Shown here one piece after another: positions 30,571-39,564 of a DNA stretch of 54,900 bases. The notes below the pieces were generated by a model. The model was not told the DNA's origin. It saw nothing but the letters and a program-made list of their open reading frames with translations, and ran no database searches. Origin of the DNA: Desulforamulus profundi (GTDB lineage: Bacteria > Bacillota_B > Desulfotomaculia > Desulfotomaculales > Desulfotomaculaceae); the NCBI RefSeq assembly GCF_002607855.1, contig NZ_AWQQ01000040.1:1-54900 (forward strand). Direction: 5' to 3'. The translations under genes and the position numbers were made by a program. Positions within the stretch are counted from its first letter, which is position 1, and each line of letters starts with the position of its first letter.

Positions 30571-30605
30571 GAGAGGTGAGAAGTGGGAGGTTAGAAGTGA
30601 GAAAA
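30571..30605. repeat. Degenerate heptamer repeat, trmFO-topA gap
   Basis: Five 7-base units: GAGAGGT, GAGAAGT, GGGAGGT, TAGAAGT, GAGAAAA. The end can pair with TTTTCTCAC about 40 bp downstream, next to the topA stop. Confidence 0.6.
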
Positions 30606-30657
30606 CCCGGGTCCTTGCTTCGTTACCCCGATCATCTCACCTCCATTTTCTCACATC

Positions 30658-32793
30658 TTACTTCTTCTTGCTGACAGCCTTTTTCTTCTTTACGGCACCC
30701 TTCTTTTCAGAAGTACCGGTTTCTCCTCTAGTTGGACAGTGTTCGTTCACACATTGCAGCAGTTTTTCTCGACTGCGGTTCATTTTTTCTACCATCATTT
30801 CGCCGCATTGGGGACACTTCTCCTGTGTGGGCGTATCCCAGGTAACAAATTCACATTCAGGATAACGGCTGCAGCCGTAAAACTTGCGCCCTTTTTTGCT
30901 GCGTCTCAATACCATTTCGCCTTCACACCTGGGACAGTTTACTCCCGTTGGCTCCAGCAGCGGCCTGGTGTTGCGGCATTCGGGGAAACCGGGGCAGGCC
31001 AGAAATTTTCCGTACCGTCCCAGTTTTATAACCATATTTCTGCCGCACTGTTCGCAGACCTCTTCCGTCACTTCATCGGCAACTTCAACTTTGCCGATTT
31101 TTTCCTCGGCCGCTTCCAGGGTCTTGGAGAAGGGTTCGTAGAATTCTTTTAAGACACCCGCCCACCATTGTTCGCCTTCGGCAATCTGGTCCAATTTTTC
31201 TTCCATATCGGCCGTAAACTCTATGTTTATGATTTCCGGGAAATGGTGTTTCAGCAGATCCACCACAATCATGCCCAGTTCCGTGGGATAGAATTGTTTG
31301 TTTTCCCTCACCACATAGCCGCGCTTTTGAATGGTTTCCACAATGGGCGCATAGGTGCTGGGGCGCCCGATGCCTTTTTCTTCCAATACTTTCACCAGGG
31401 TGGCATCGGTATAGCGGGGCGGTGGCTGGGTAAAGTGCTGCTTGGGTGTTAACGACTTGGCCTGTACCTTATCCCCTTCTGCCAGTTCCGGCAGCAGTTT
31501 TTCTTCTTCTTTGGTGCCGTCATCATTTCCTTCAATATAGACCTGCATAAATCCTGGAAACTTGACGATGGAGCCGCTGGCCCGGAAAATATAGTCTCCT
31601 GCGGCGATGTCCATGCTGGTGGTATCAATGACCGCCGGCGCCATCTGGCTGGCCACAAATCTTGACCAGATCAGTTTATAAAGCTTGTATTGATCGTTGG
31701 TTAAAAACTCTTTGATGCTTTCCGGATCACGGTTCACCGATGTGGGGCGGATGGCCTCGTGGGCATCCTGCACCTTGCCCTTGGACGCCACCTGCCTTGG
31801 CTGCTTGGGAAGATAAGCCGGTCCAAATCTTTCCAAAATGAATTTTCTGGCCTCTTCCACAGCCGTTTCCGAAACCCTGGTGGAATCGGTGCGAATATAC
31901 GTGACCAAGCCCACCGGGCCTTCTTTGCCCAGGTCCAGACCTTCGTAGAGCTGCTGGGCCACCACCATGGTTTTGCGGGAAGTAAAATTCAGCTTTCTGG
32001 AAGCTTCCTGCTGCAGCGAACTGGTGGTAAAGGGCGCCGCTGGGTGGCGCAGTTTCTCCTTTCTGGTCACGCTGGCAACAACGTAAGAAACTCCCTTGAG
32101 GTCAGCCAGAATTTTATCCATGGTCTCCTGGTTGAGTATTTCGATCTTTTTGTTTTGATATTTATGAAGCTTCGCCTCAAAGGGAGATTTTCCAGACTTG
32201 ACTAATTTAGCCGTAAGGCTCCAGTACTCTTCAGGAGTAAAGGCCTGAATTTCCTCTTCCCGGTCACAAATCAGCCTGACGGCAACGGATTGAACTCTGC
32301 CTGCCGACAGTCCCTTTTTTACCTTTCGCCAGAGAAGGGGACTTAGATTATATCCTACCAGGCGATCCAAAATCCTTCTGGCCTGTTGTGCATGCACCCT
32401 GTCCAGGTCAATGGGGCGCGGGTGTTTTACTGCCTGTTCAATGGCCTTTGGCGTAATTTCGTTAAACTCAATGCGACAGTGGCTGTCTTCATTAATATCC
32501 AGTAACTTGGTCAAGTGCCAGGCAATGGCTTCCCCTTCCCGGTCAGGGTCGGAGGCCAGCAGGACCCGGTCCGCCTTTTTGACGGCGGTGCGAAGTTCCT
32601 TGATAATATCCCCTTTGCCCCGGATGGCGATGTACTTGGGAGAAAAATCATTTTCTACATCTACACCGAATTGACTTTTGGGCAGGTCCCGCACATGCCC
32701 CATGGAAGCCTTTACGGTATAATTTCTGCCTAGATATTTGCCGATGCTTTTAGCTTTGGCAGGTGATTCAACAATCACAAGTGTTTTACTCAA
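30658..32793 (-). CDS. topA: DNA topoisomerase I
   Basis: Type IA topoisomerase of about 711 aa, relaxes negative supercoils. TOPRIM domain with KTLVIVESPAKAKSIGKYLG and ASDPDREGEAIAWH; catalytic Tyr in VGLVTYIRTDSTRVS; GIGRPSTYAPIVE. The C-terminus has three Cys4 zinc motifs (CEQCGRNM..., CPRCEGEM..., CPQCGEMM...) and a Lys-rich tail. I choose the TTG at 32793 (MSKTLVIVES) with GGGGTGT upstream; a GTG three codons earlier is possible. Confidence 0.96.
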   Translation of the reverse strand: MSKTLVIVESPAKAKSIGKYLGRNYTVKASMGHVRDLPKSQFGVDVENDFSPKYIAIRGKGDIIKELRTAVKKADRVLLASDPDREGEAIAWHLTKLLDINEDSHCRIEFNEITPKAIEQAVKHPRPIDLDRVHAQQARRILDRLVGYNLSPLLWRKVKKGLSAGRVQSVAVRLICDREEEIQAFTPEEYWSLTAKLVKSGKSPFEAKLHKYQNKKIEILNQETMDKILADLKGVSYVVASVTRKEKLRHPAAPFTTSSLQQEASRKLNFTSRKTMVVAQQLYEGLDLGKEGPVGLVTYIRTDSTRVSETAVEEARKFILERFGPAYLPKQPRQVASKGKVQDAHEAIRPTSVNRDPESIKEFLTNDQYKLYKLIWSRFVASQMAPAVIDTTSMDIAAGDYIFRASGSIVKFPGFMQVYIEGNDDGTKEEEKLLPELAEGDKVQAKSLTPKQHFTQPPPRYTDATLVKVLEEKGIGRPSTYAPIVETIQKRGYVVRENKQFYPTELGMIVVDLLKHHFPEIINIEFTADMEEKLDQIAEGEQWWAGVLKEFYEPFSKTLEAAEEKIGKVEVADEVTEEVCEQCGRNMVIKLGRYGKFLACPGFPECRNTRPLLEPTGVNCPRCEGEMVLRRSKKGRKFYGCSRYPECEFVTWDTPTQEKCPQCGEMMVEKMNRSREKLLQCVNEHCPTRGETGTSEKKGAVKKKKAVSKKK

Positions 32794-32924
32794 TCGGTAC
32801 ACCCCATTTTACGAAAGCCTAGCAAGCTCTCATGTTAGTAAGGGTTTCCGTTCCTCTTGGAACTATTATTACCGTCCCTTACTTCTTTTACAATGTATCA
32901 AAATTCCTAATCTTTTAGAACACT

Positions 32925-34085
32925 CTATAGTCCGGCAGCCGCATACATCTTCCCCGGCAGTATTCGGGTGAAACCCTTTAGCTCTAAAACGGTCAACGCG
33001 GCGGCAACCTCTTTCGGTTCCAAACGGCATTCGTCAATAATCTGCTCCAGTGACATGGGCAGGTGTGTCAGGGCCTGCATGACTTTTTTCTCATTGCCGG
33101 TTAAACCGGCGCAATCCAATCCCTTGCCGCAACGATTATGCAGGGAGATGTCTCCCAGACCCAATTCCTCCAGAACATCGGCCGGTCTTGTGATAAGTCT
33201 GGCACCCTGCCGGATCAGTTTATTGGCGCCGGCACTTTTGCTACTGTTTATATTTCCCGGAATGGCCAGGACCTCCCGGCCCTGCTCAAGAGCAAAATCG
33301 GCGGTGATCAAGGCGCCGCTTTTTTCTGCTGCTTCCACCACCAGCACAGCGCTGCTCAACCCGCTGATGATTCGATTTCGACAGGGAAAATGCCAGGGTT
33401 TAGGTGCGGTGCCCGGGGGAAATTCCGTCAGTACAGCTCCCTTTTCCAGGATTTGTTTCATTAATCGCTCATTTTCCCTGGGGTAAACAACATCGGGGCC
33501 GCAACCTAAAACAGCGACGGTGCTGCCGTTCACCTTTAAAGCCCCCCGGTGTGCCGCACTGTCAATTCCCCTGGCCATGCCGCTGATGATGGTAAGCCCC
33601 GCCCCGGCCAATTCACCGGCCAAGGATTCGGCCGCGGCCAAGCCGTAAGGGGTCGGCTGCCTGGAACCCACCATGGCTAAAGCAGCGTTTTCACCGGAGG
33701 GCAATGCGCCCCTGACAAAAATGGCCGGCGGCGGGTCATAAATGGTTTTCAGCAGAGAAGGGTATGCCTCGTCTTCAATGGTGAAGACGGCACAGTTCAA
33801 CTTCTTCAGGTATTCAACCAGCTTACCGTACTGTAAGCTTTCCCTCCGCTTAACCAATTTTTTTGCGTCGTCCCTTCCGATAAAAGGGATTTCCGACAAT
33901 TCGGACTCGGCAGCCTCCCAGGCCTGCTTCGGGGAGCCAAAATAATTCACCAAATCCCAGACCCGGCGACCGGCGCCGGGCATCAGCATTTGCCAGTATA
34001 TCCAATATTGACGGTTCTGCAAACCGACCACCCCTGCAGTTGGATTTCTACCACTTTCGGGATGGCAATTGGTTTTTCCTTCCAA
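32925..34085 (-). CDS. dprA: DNA-processing protein DprA
   Basis: DprA/Smf, up to 386 aa, which binds ssDNA and loads RecA in natural transformation. An N-terminal helical SAM-like region, then the Rossmann-like core with VGSRQPTPYGLAAAESLA, IISGMARGIDSAAHRGAL, GCGPDVVYPREN, FPCRNRIISGLSSAVLVVEA and IPGNINSSKSAGANKLI, and a winged-helix C-terminal domain. The annotated TTG at 34085 has no good ribosome binding site; a TTG about 24 codons in, behind GGGGTGG, is equally likely. Upstream of topA as in many Firmicutes. Confidence 0.93.
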   Translation of the reverse strand: MEGKTNCHPESGRNPTAGVVGLQNRQYWIYWQMLMPGAGRRVWDLVNYFGSPKQAWEAAESELSEIPFIGRDDAKKLVKRRESLQYGKLVEYLKKLNCAVFTIEDEAYPSLLKTIYDPPPAIFVRGALPSGENAALAMVGSRQPTPYGLAAAESLAGELAGAGLTIISGMARGIDSAAHRGALKVNGSTVAVLGCGPDVVYPRENERLMKQILEKGAVLTEFPPGTAPKPWHFPCRNRIISGLSSAVLVVEAAEKSGALITADFALEQGREVLAIPGNINSSKSAGANKLIRQGARLITRPADVLEELGLGDISLHNRCGKGLDCAGLTGNEKKVMQALTHLPMSLEQIIDECRLEPKEVAAALTVLELKGFTRILPGKMYAAAGL

Positions 34086-34109
34086 AGTGTTAAATTTTAT
34101 CGAAATGAA

Positions 34110-35018
34110 TTATGTCATGCTCAGGATTTCTGATAAATCCTGGGGGTTCTTGGCCATGTCCCGGTGCAAGTCCCCAAACAACTGCAGGCGTCGAAAGATG
34201 GTGGCCATGTTAAAATCCGCCGGGTTAAGGGCCAGGTGTTCAATTTCTTCCCAAGGAACGGGGGTTGAAACGGGCGCACCGGGCAGCGGCCTTAGGCTGT
34301 AGGTCCAGGCCATGCTTTTACCCCGGGTATTTTGCAGGTAGTCCACATACACCTTGTTCTGTTCCCGCTTTTCCAGTGATCTTTCAACGGTTGCCTTGTC
34401 CGGCAAGGTGCCGGCCACCAGTCTGGCCACCAAACCCATGGCCCTGGTGACTTCCTGGAACGTATGGACGGGCTGCAACGGAATGAAGATATGAATGCCG
34501 CTGGCTCCGGAAGTTTTGGGATAGCCTTTTAAACGGAGGTGATTTAAGGCCTGGTGCACCACCAGGGCCACTTCCATGACATCCTTAAAACTGGCCTGAT
34601 CCCCTGGGTCCAGGTCAATGATGGCGATATCAGGGTGTTCCACATTGGATTTCTGTGACAACCATGCATGAATTTCAATACATCCCTGGTTGGCCAGCCA
34701 AACCAACGTGGCAGCATCCTCACACACGATGTAATTGACCCTTTTGTCTGTATGAGGGACGCTTACGGTTTGCACCCAATCCGGCGCGTAGTCGGGGCAC
34801 TCCTTCTGGTAAAAATACTCTCCCTCAATGCCATGGGGGTATCGCTTCATGACCAGGGGACGACCTTTAATGTAGGGAAGCAAGTAGGGCGCAATGTCCG
34901 TATAATACTTTACCAAATGGGCTTTGGTCAAGCCCTCAGGCCACATTAGCTTGTTTAAATTGGTAAGTTTGATCTTTTTTCCTTCTAAGGTGACTTCGGT
35001 GGCGACAGCAGTAGCCAA
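34110..35018 (-). CDS. LigD-type primase-polymerase domain protein (stand-alone)
   Basis: 302-aa protein homologous to the polymerase (PolDom) part of bacterial LigD, an archaeo-eukaryotic-primase fold enzyme that fills ends in non-homologous end joining. Conserved features: NLNKLMWPEGLTKAHLVKYY near the N-terminus, IDLDPGD (catalytic Asp pair, about 134-140), KTSGASGIHIFIPL, and KVYVDYLQN (third Asp). No ligase or phosphoesterase domain is attached. TTG start with GAGGGAGGG. A ligase domain and Ku are encoded about 17-19 kb away on the same strand, so the NHEJ system is split. Confidence 0.88.
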   Translation of the reverse strand: MATAVATEVTLEGKKIKLTNLNKLMWPEGLTKAHLVKYYTDIAPYLLPYIKGRPLVMKRYPHGIEGEYFYQKECPDYAPDWVQTVSVPHTDKRVNYIVCEDAATLVWLANQGCIEIHAWLSQKSNVEHPDIAIIDLDPGDQASFKDVMEVALVVHQALNHLRLKGYPKTSGASGIHIFIPLQPVHTFQEVTRAMGLVARLVAGTLPDKATVERSLEKREQNKVYVDYLQNTRGKSMAWTYSLRPLPGAPVSTPVPWEEIEHLALNPADFNMATIFRRLQLFGDLHRDMAKNPQDLSEILSMT

Positions 35019-35077
35019 ATTTATTCCCTCCCTCGTTTCTGTTACTATTTGTCCCCCGGACGGTGAGAAATATAATA

Positions 35078-35105
35078 GCCCGGCGATATTTGCATATCAC
35101 CGGGC
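35078..35105 (-). terminator. Hairpin after the first ArsB/NhaD gene
   Basis: 12-bp stem GCCCGGCGATAT/ATATCACCGGGC with one mismatch and a 4-base loop, 15 bp after the transporter stop. T tract weak. Confidence 0.6.
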
Positions 35106-35120
35106 CAACAGCCGGTAAAA

Positions 35121-36404
35121 TTAAGTTAAGTAGAAGAAGTACAAATACACCGTGGACATAACGATGGATACCAGCATGAGCGGGAAGGCAACCTTCATAA
35201 AGCCTAAGAAGGTAAAGTGAATACCCTGTTTCTCGGCCATACCGGCAACAACTACGTTCGCAGAAGCGCCGATAATGGTACCGTTACCGCCCAGGCAAGC
35301 ACCCAGGGAAAGGGACCACCACAGGGGCATCAGATCGGTAATGCCACCTAAACGTCCCATATCTTGAATAAGAGGGATCATGGTCGCAACAAAGGGGATG
35401 TTATCAACAAAGGCAGATGCAATGGCTGACAGCCAGAGGATTAACATCCCTGTGGTCAGCAATTCGCCCCCGGTTAATTCAAGGGCTTGCACCGCAATCC
35501 ACTCAATGACCCCAACTTCTACCAGACCGCCCACCAGGATGAACAGGCCGGCAAAAAAGAAGATCACAGGCCATTCCACCGCTTCTAAAGCATGCTCGGG
35601 TTCCTGGCGCGTCACTAACAGCAGCAGAGCCGCTCCCGCCAGAGCAATGGTAGCAGACTCCAAGTGGACATACTGGTGTAATAAGAAGCCTAGCACGGTC
35701 AGAGCAAGCACGATGAGAGACTGCTTGAGAAGTTTGGGATCTTTAATTTCGTCATTTTCATTCATGGCCAAAATATTTTTCTTTAACTCTTCCCGAACCA
35801 CAAACTGCTTCCTGTAGATCCATTTTAGCAGGTAAATTGTAACAATCATAATGGGAGCTACAATGGGAGTCAGATTGATAACAAAGTCCATAAAACCGAT
35901 GCCGACGGCCGAACCAATCATAATATTCGGCGGGTCACCAACCAGGGTGGCAGTACCGCCAATGTTGGACGCCAGAATTTCAGCAATTAAAATGGGCATG
36001 GGGTTAATTTCCAGCTGCCGGGCAATGGAAAAAGTAACCGGAACAATCAAAAGAACCGTGGTAACATTGTCCAGCAGTGCAGATAAAACGGCAGTAACAA
36101 TGGACAAGGACACCATGATGGCCAGTGGTTCGCCTTTGCTTTGCTTGGCAGCTTTCACGGCCAAATACTCAAATACCCCTGAACGTCTGGTAATTCCCAC
36201 GATAATCATCATACCTACCAGCAACCCGATGGTATTAAAGTCAATATGATGGATCGCCTCGTCCTGGTGCAGCACACCGGCAATAATCAGAATCATCGCC
36301 CCAAAAAGGGCGACAACGGTACGGTGAATCTTTTCTGAAATGATAATGGCATAGGCTACCAAAAATATGGTAGTCGCTAAAATGACCTGGCTGTTTCCTT
36401 CCAC
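35121..36404 (-). CDS. ArsB/NhaD-family ion transporter, paralogue A
   Basis: 427-aa integral membrane protein of the ion transporter superfamily (ArsB/NhaD/citrate-transporter type), with about 11-12 helices. Duplicated signatures LLDNVTTVLLIVPVTF with NIGGTATLVGDPPNIMIGS, and AFVDNIPFVATMIPL with CLGGNGTIIGASANVVVAG, are the two re-entrant substrate/Na+ regions of this superfamily. Substrate unknown; Na+/H+ exchange or Na+-coupled anion transport are the options. GTG at 36404 is chosen by analogy with paralogue B and because GAGGTGATG is correctly spaced; an ATG two codons upstream is too close. Own sigma-A promoter. Confidence 0.88.
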   Translation of the reverse strand: MEGNSQVILATTIFLVAYAIIISEKIHRTVVALFGAMILIIAGVLHQDEAIHHIDFNTIGLLVGMMIIVGITRRSGVFEYLAVKAAKQSKGEPLAIMVSLSIVTAVLSALLDNVTTVLLIVPVTFSIARQLEINPMPILIAEILASNIGGTATLVGDPPNIMIGSAVGIGFMDFVINLTPIVAPIMIVTIYLLKWIYRKQFVVREELKKNILAMNENDEIKDPKLLKQSLIVLALTVLGFLLHQYVHLESATIALAGAALLLLVTRQEPEHALEAVEWPVIFFFAGLFILVGGLVEVGVIEWIAVQALELTGGELLTTGMLILWLSAIASAFVDNIPFVATMIPLIQDMGRLGGITDLMPLWWSLSLGACLGGNGTIIGASANVVVAGMAEKQGIHFTFLGFMKVAFPLMLVSIVMSTVYLYFFYLT

Positions 36405-36459
36405 ATACATCACCTCTGCAAATAAATTAAAGGTATTACCACGCATGTCACCAATGAGT

Positions 36460-36488
36460 ATTATAATGCCATTCCCTTGTCATTACAA
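36460..36488 (-). promoter_or_regulatory. Sigma-A promoter of the ArsB/NhaD paralogue A
   Basis: Minus strand TTGTAA (36488-36483), 17-base spacer, TATAAT (36465-36460). The -35 overlaps TGTAATGACAA, a motif repeated elsewhere in this island. Confidence 0.75.
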
Positions 36489-36516
36489 TGAGAGAATTAA
36501 AAACATTTTATTTTAA

Positions 36517-36544
36517 GAACCCCTGGTTTTGTAACCAGGGGTTC
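36517..36544 (-). terminator. Hairpin after DASS transporter A
   Basis: Perfect 12-bp stem GAACCCCTGGTT/AACCAGGGGTTC with a 4-base loop, 8 bp after the gene; followed by an A/T tract. Separates the DASS gene from the next promoter. Confidence 0.7.
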
Positions 36545-36551
36545 ACGGGTA

Positions 36552-38000
36552 TTAGTGAAGAACAGCAGGAATGCCGATAATGGGCCAGAAGGTTAAGGAG
36601 AAGATTGCCACCATGGCGAGAATGGCTAAACTTGCCGGGATACCGGTGACAAAGAACTCACCGGTGGTAAATTGCCTGGACTCGTAAGCAATGGCATTGG
36701 GAGCGGCGCCGATCAACAGCAGGAAAGGCATCCCAGACATGGCTACGGAAGAGTACAGAACGATTTCCGGGTTTACGCCCAGGTATTTGGCAATAACCAG
36801 AGCGACGGGCAGACAAATGGAAATGGCCGCTACGTTCATAATAAAGTTTGTTAAAATAAGTACCAGGAAGGAAATACCTAGCAGGAACACCAACCAGGGG
36901 GCATCTTTAATGAGGGATAGCCAGCTGACAGCCATCCATTCGGCAGCCCCGGTTTGCCATAGAGCAAAACCGATACTCATAGCCCCGGAGAACAGCAGCA
37001 TGATGTTCCAGGGGATGGATTTTTCCAGTTCTTTTACAGTAAGCACCTTCGTAATAAAGAAGATTAAGCCTGCTGCCAGCAAAGGCACGGACCGGTCCAT
37101 ACCCTTCAGTGCCGGGATAAACTTTTGGAAAATTAAGGTGCACAGGGCAATGGTAACCACGCTAAGTACAAAAATTTCCTGTTTGGTAATGGGACCTAAT
37201 TTATCCAATTCGTTCTGGGCGCGCTGGCGTAGACCGGGCACCTGTAGTTTCTCAGGCTTAAAAAGGGTAATCATTAAGAAGAACACCATAAAAACGCTGG
37301 CCCAGCCAAAGGGCGCCAGGGCTGCGGAAAATTCTAAAAAGCTGACATCCTGTCCTGTAAATTCTTTAAAGAAGCCGACAGCTGCAGGGTTCCGGGCCCC
37401 GCCCATCAACGTGCAAATACTGCCCGCACCGGCGGCAAAGGCCATGCCGATAAACAGTGCTTTACCGAATTTACTGGGCTTCCCCGCTTCAGCGCCATAC
37501 AGCGCCAAAATGGACATCAAGATGGGAAACATGGTGCCTGCTACAGCGGTATGAGCCATGACGTGAGTTAACAGCGCTGTCAGGACAAAAACACCCAGCA
37601 AAATCTTTCTGGTGTCTTCGCCGACAATCACCAGCATCTTATAGGCGATCCTTTTGGTAATGCCGCACTGGGTAAAGGCAAGCCCTACCAGCAGTGAACC
37701 TAAAATAAACATGACTGTGGGGTCCATAAAATCCCGAAACGCTTCTTTTGCAGGACGAATGCCAAATACAGGTTGTAAAATGCCGATGGCAATACTGGTT
37801 ACACCAATGGGAACCACTTCAAAAACCCACCAGATCCCTGCTAACAGGAACAGCCCCAGACCGGCTTTACCGGCCTGTGTAAGTTCAAAGCTTTTGCCCA
37901 TGGGGTCCACCGCAGGGTCCAGGGACGGCATAAAATAAAATAATAACAATGCAGCAAATCCGAGAACCACAAAGAAATACCGTTTTACTTCACTACTCAT
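36552..38000 (-). CDS. DASS (SLC13-type) anion:Na+ symporter, paralogue A
   Basis: 482-aa divalent anion:Na+ symporter family member with about 12 hydrophobic helices. Family marks: AGIWWVFEVVPIGVTSIAIG, DPTVMFILGSLLVGLAF, MAHTAVAGTMFPILM, GGARNPAAVGFFKEFTG, and near the C-terminus LTNFIMNVAAISICLPV and LLLIGAAPNAIAYESRQF (the SNT-like tips that bind Na+ and carboxylate or sulfate). The substrate cannot be fixed; sulfate or a dicarboxylate are reasonable. ATG at 38000 behind GAGGTGATTGCT. Preceded by a leader with an intrinsic terminator. Confidence 0.9.
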   Translation of the reverse strand: MSSEVKRYFFVVLGFAALLLFYFMPSLDPAVDPMGKSFELTQAGKAGLGLFLLAGIWWVFEVVPIGVTSIAIGILQPVFGIRPAKEAFRDFMDPTVMFILGSLLVGLAFTQCGITKRIAYKMLVIVGEDTRKILLGVFVLTALLTHVMAHTAVAGTMFPILMSILALYGAEAGKPSKFGKALFIGMAFAAGAGSICTLMGGARNPAAVGFFKEFTGQDVSFLEFSAALAPFGWASVFMVFFLMITLFKPEKLQVPGLRQRAQNELDKLGPITKQEIFVLSVVTIALCTLIFQKFIPALKGMDRSVPLLAAGLIFFITKVLTVKELEKSIPWNIMLLFSGAMSIGFALWQTGAAEWMAVSWLSLIKDAPWLVFLLGISFLVLILTNFIMNVAAISICLPVALVIAKYLGVNPEIVLYSSVAMSGMPFLLLIGAAPNAIAYESRQFTTGEFFVTGIPASLAILAMVAIFSLTFWPIIGIPAVLH

Positions 38001-38023
38001 AGCAATCACCTCGACTAAAATAA

Positions 38024-38290
38024 TAAAGGTGCTTAACGTTATAACACTCATTTATTTTTTCTTCCAACTCACGAAGCGGTAAAAGGTGCTGTATGTAAAG
38101 CTGTTACTGATGCTGCGTGCGACTGAGCCCGGGTACAGCCCTCCCCTCCCTCAAAAAATAAAACCAACGCTATTTTGGCCATCATGAACCAAGATAACGT
38201 TGGTTTACTTTATACCAAGCCTTACGGCTTCGCATCCGGTCTACCAACATTCCACCCTATTAACTCGCCTGCGACCTTATCCAAGTCTCA
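38024..38290 (-). promoter_or_regulatory. Leader A: repeated motif plus terminator ahead of DASS A
   Basis: Between the DUF2294 stop and the DASS start. Minus strand order: GACTTGGATAAGGTCG, TTGGTAGACCGG (near 38240), GCGAAGCC, CTTGGTAT, then the terminator stem AAACCAACG (38206-38198) with CGTTGGTTT (38169-38161) and a T-rich tail (38160-38153). AAGCACCTTT follows shortly before the ribosome binding site. The same arrangement recurs at leaders B and C. Confidence 0.55.
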
Positions 38291-38296
38291 GGCCAG

Positions 38297-38665
38297 TTAG
38301 TTTGTTTTTATTTTTCTTTCTAAGTCTGTGTTTAAGATAAAAACTTCTATTTGCTCCCCTGTTCGGATACTGATGTCCCCGTGACTGCTGACAACCTGGC
38401 ATTTGGTTAGGTCAGCAACCATGTTTTCAATTTGCTCCAGGTAAGACTCTCGAAGCTCCATTCTTAGCTGCTTCACCAGGGATCTGCCTTTCCGGGTGCT
38501 GCTGACATGTTTTTCTTCTTTGGTCAGGACCCCTTTGGAACGGACAATCACCATATCCCGGCAAATCATGGCCTTTGTGGTTTCCGGTCCCCGCCCCACC
38601 AGTTCCCGTTGGAATTTTATAAAGGCCTCGCATATTTGTTTTTCCAGTAATGTCTGCTGGCTCAA
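38297..38665 (-). CDS. DUF2294 (MpsC-like) protein, paralogue A
   Basis: 122-aa soluble protein of the DUF2294 family. Family pattern: QICEAFIKFQRELVGRGPE, MICRDMVIVRSKGVLTKEEK, RKGRSLVKQLRMELRESY and SSHGDISIRTGEQIEVFIL. Pfam associates this family with MpsC, an accessory of a staphylococcal Na+/membrane-potential or inorganic-carbon uptake system (MpsABC). Direct function here is unknown. TTG start with GGGGGAGGG. Heads the DASS/NhaD module; a paralogue heads module B. Confidence 0.8.
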   Translation of the reverse strand: MSQQTLLEKQICEAFIKFQRELVGRGPETTKAMICRDMVIVRSKGVLTKEEKHVSSTRKGRSLVKQLRMELRESYLEQIENMVADLTKCQVVSSHGDISIRTGEQIEVFILNTDLERKIKTN

Positions 38666-39020
38666 GTACCCTCCCCCTTTTCAGTTTGAATTCCAAATAC
38701 AGGCTTATCGGTCAGGTGCTTTGTGTCAAAAGGGTGCTCGGAGTTGCAGGCAAAAGTTTGTTACGATAAACACAAACCTCCTCATGGTATGTCAAAAAAT
38801 TTCTCCATTTATCTCAACGCACAACTGAATAAGGTCTTGTCTTTTGTGACAAAAATCTAATGTCGTGTAATGACAAACTTTTGTGTCTCTAAAGTACAGA
38901 TTTAAATTAATTCTGTACAGCCCGATATATTTACTTGCACCTGTGTTTCTTGTAAAATAACTCAGTCTTTCTTCATATTAATGTTTGTTTCGCAACTTTA
39001 AGATTTTCTTAACAAAAACA
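38666..39020. promoter_or_regulatory. Regulatory region upstream of DUF2294 A
   Basis: About 355 bp, no gene. It holds TTGTC-N6-GACAA at 38837-38852, TGTAATGACAA at 38866-38876, and an inverted repeat GTACAGA-N11-TCTGTAC at 38894-38918. The latter overlaps TGTACAG-CC-CGATAT, a string shared with the region upstream of paralogue B. A minus-strand TTGACA (38795-38790) is present, but its -10 partner is weak. Confidence 0.45.
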
Positions 39021-39050
39021 AACCCTTTCTCAGCAATCCGAGAAAGGGTT
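39021..39050 (-). terminator. Terminator after the short HTH regulator
   Basis: Perfect 11-bp stem AACCCTTTCTC/GAGAAAGGGTT with an 8-base loop, then TGTTTTTGTT on the minus strand. 32 bp after the regulator stop. Confidence 0.85.
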
Positions 39051-39081
39051 CCGTTCTAACACTTTCATTAAATTTTTGAGA

Positions 39082-39525
39082 TTACTGTTCCCCCTGCATC
39101 ATCAGATGCGGTGGCAGCTTAAATCCGTAACGGATGGCCATGCTCTGAACAATGACACCCTTTAAAAACACCATCTGATTGTGGTAAATATGGCACCGTT
39201 CCAGCATTTGATTTAAAGCCGCCAGCAGCATGGTCTCACCCATCGCTTCATTGGCCTGACTGTCCTTTAATTTATAGCGCCCCACGCCCAACTTGCCCGG
39301 TTGGATAATCTGCGGCCTTTCTATGGGTACACCCATCTCCTCCAATTCTTTCAAATAACGGTAAATGTGGCGCTTACTGACTCCACATACATTTACCAGG
39401 TGCTGGAGAGTTACCCCTCCTGCCTGAGTGCTGTCCCTCAGTTCCCTTAGTACAATCCCCAGGTTGGCCTCATGATTATGCTTGCCGCGTTTCGCCGGCG
39501 CATTTAGAATATCCGGTACTTCCAA
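39082..39525 (-). CDS. HTH transcriptional regulator (short form)
   Basis: 147-aa protein with an N-terminal winged-helix/HTH_11-type domain: NLGIVLRELRDSTQAGGV, then LQHLVNVCGVSKRHIYRYLKELEEMG (about 38-63). The C-terminal part contains a hydrophobic helix (ETMLLAALNQMLERC). It is clearly related to the longer regulator at 46071, which shares KHNH-x2-NL-IVL-ELR and the H/QIYRYL-EL recognition helix. Placed between the two transporter modules, so a local regulator of one or both is likely. TTG start, GGGAGTG upstream at longish spacing. Effector unknown. Confidence 0.75.
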   Translation of the reverse strand: MEVPDILNAPAKRGKHNHEANLGIVLRELRDSTQAGGVTLQHLVNVCGVSKRHIYRYLKELEEMGVPIERPQIIQPGKLGVGRYKLKDSQANEAMGETMLLAALNQMLERCHIYHNQMVFLKGVIVQSMAIRYGFKLPPHLMMQGEQ

Positions 39526-39564
39526 GAGGACATCACTCCCCTAATACCTGAGATTGCCAGATGA

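Noticed and set aside
36691..37554. Plus-strand open frame of 287 codons
   Set aside because: Antisense to the DASS transporter; a similar shadow appears over paralogue B, as expected from their shared codons.
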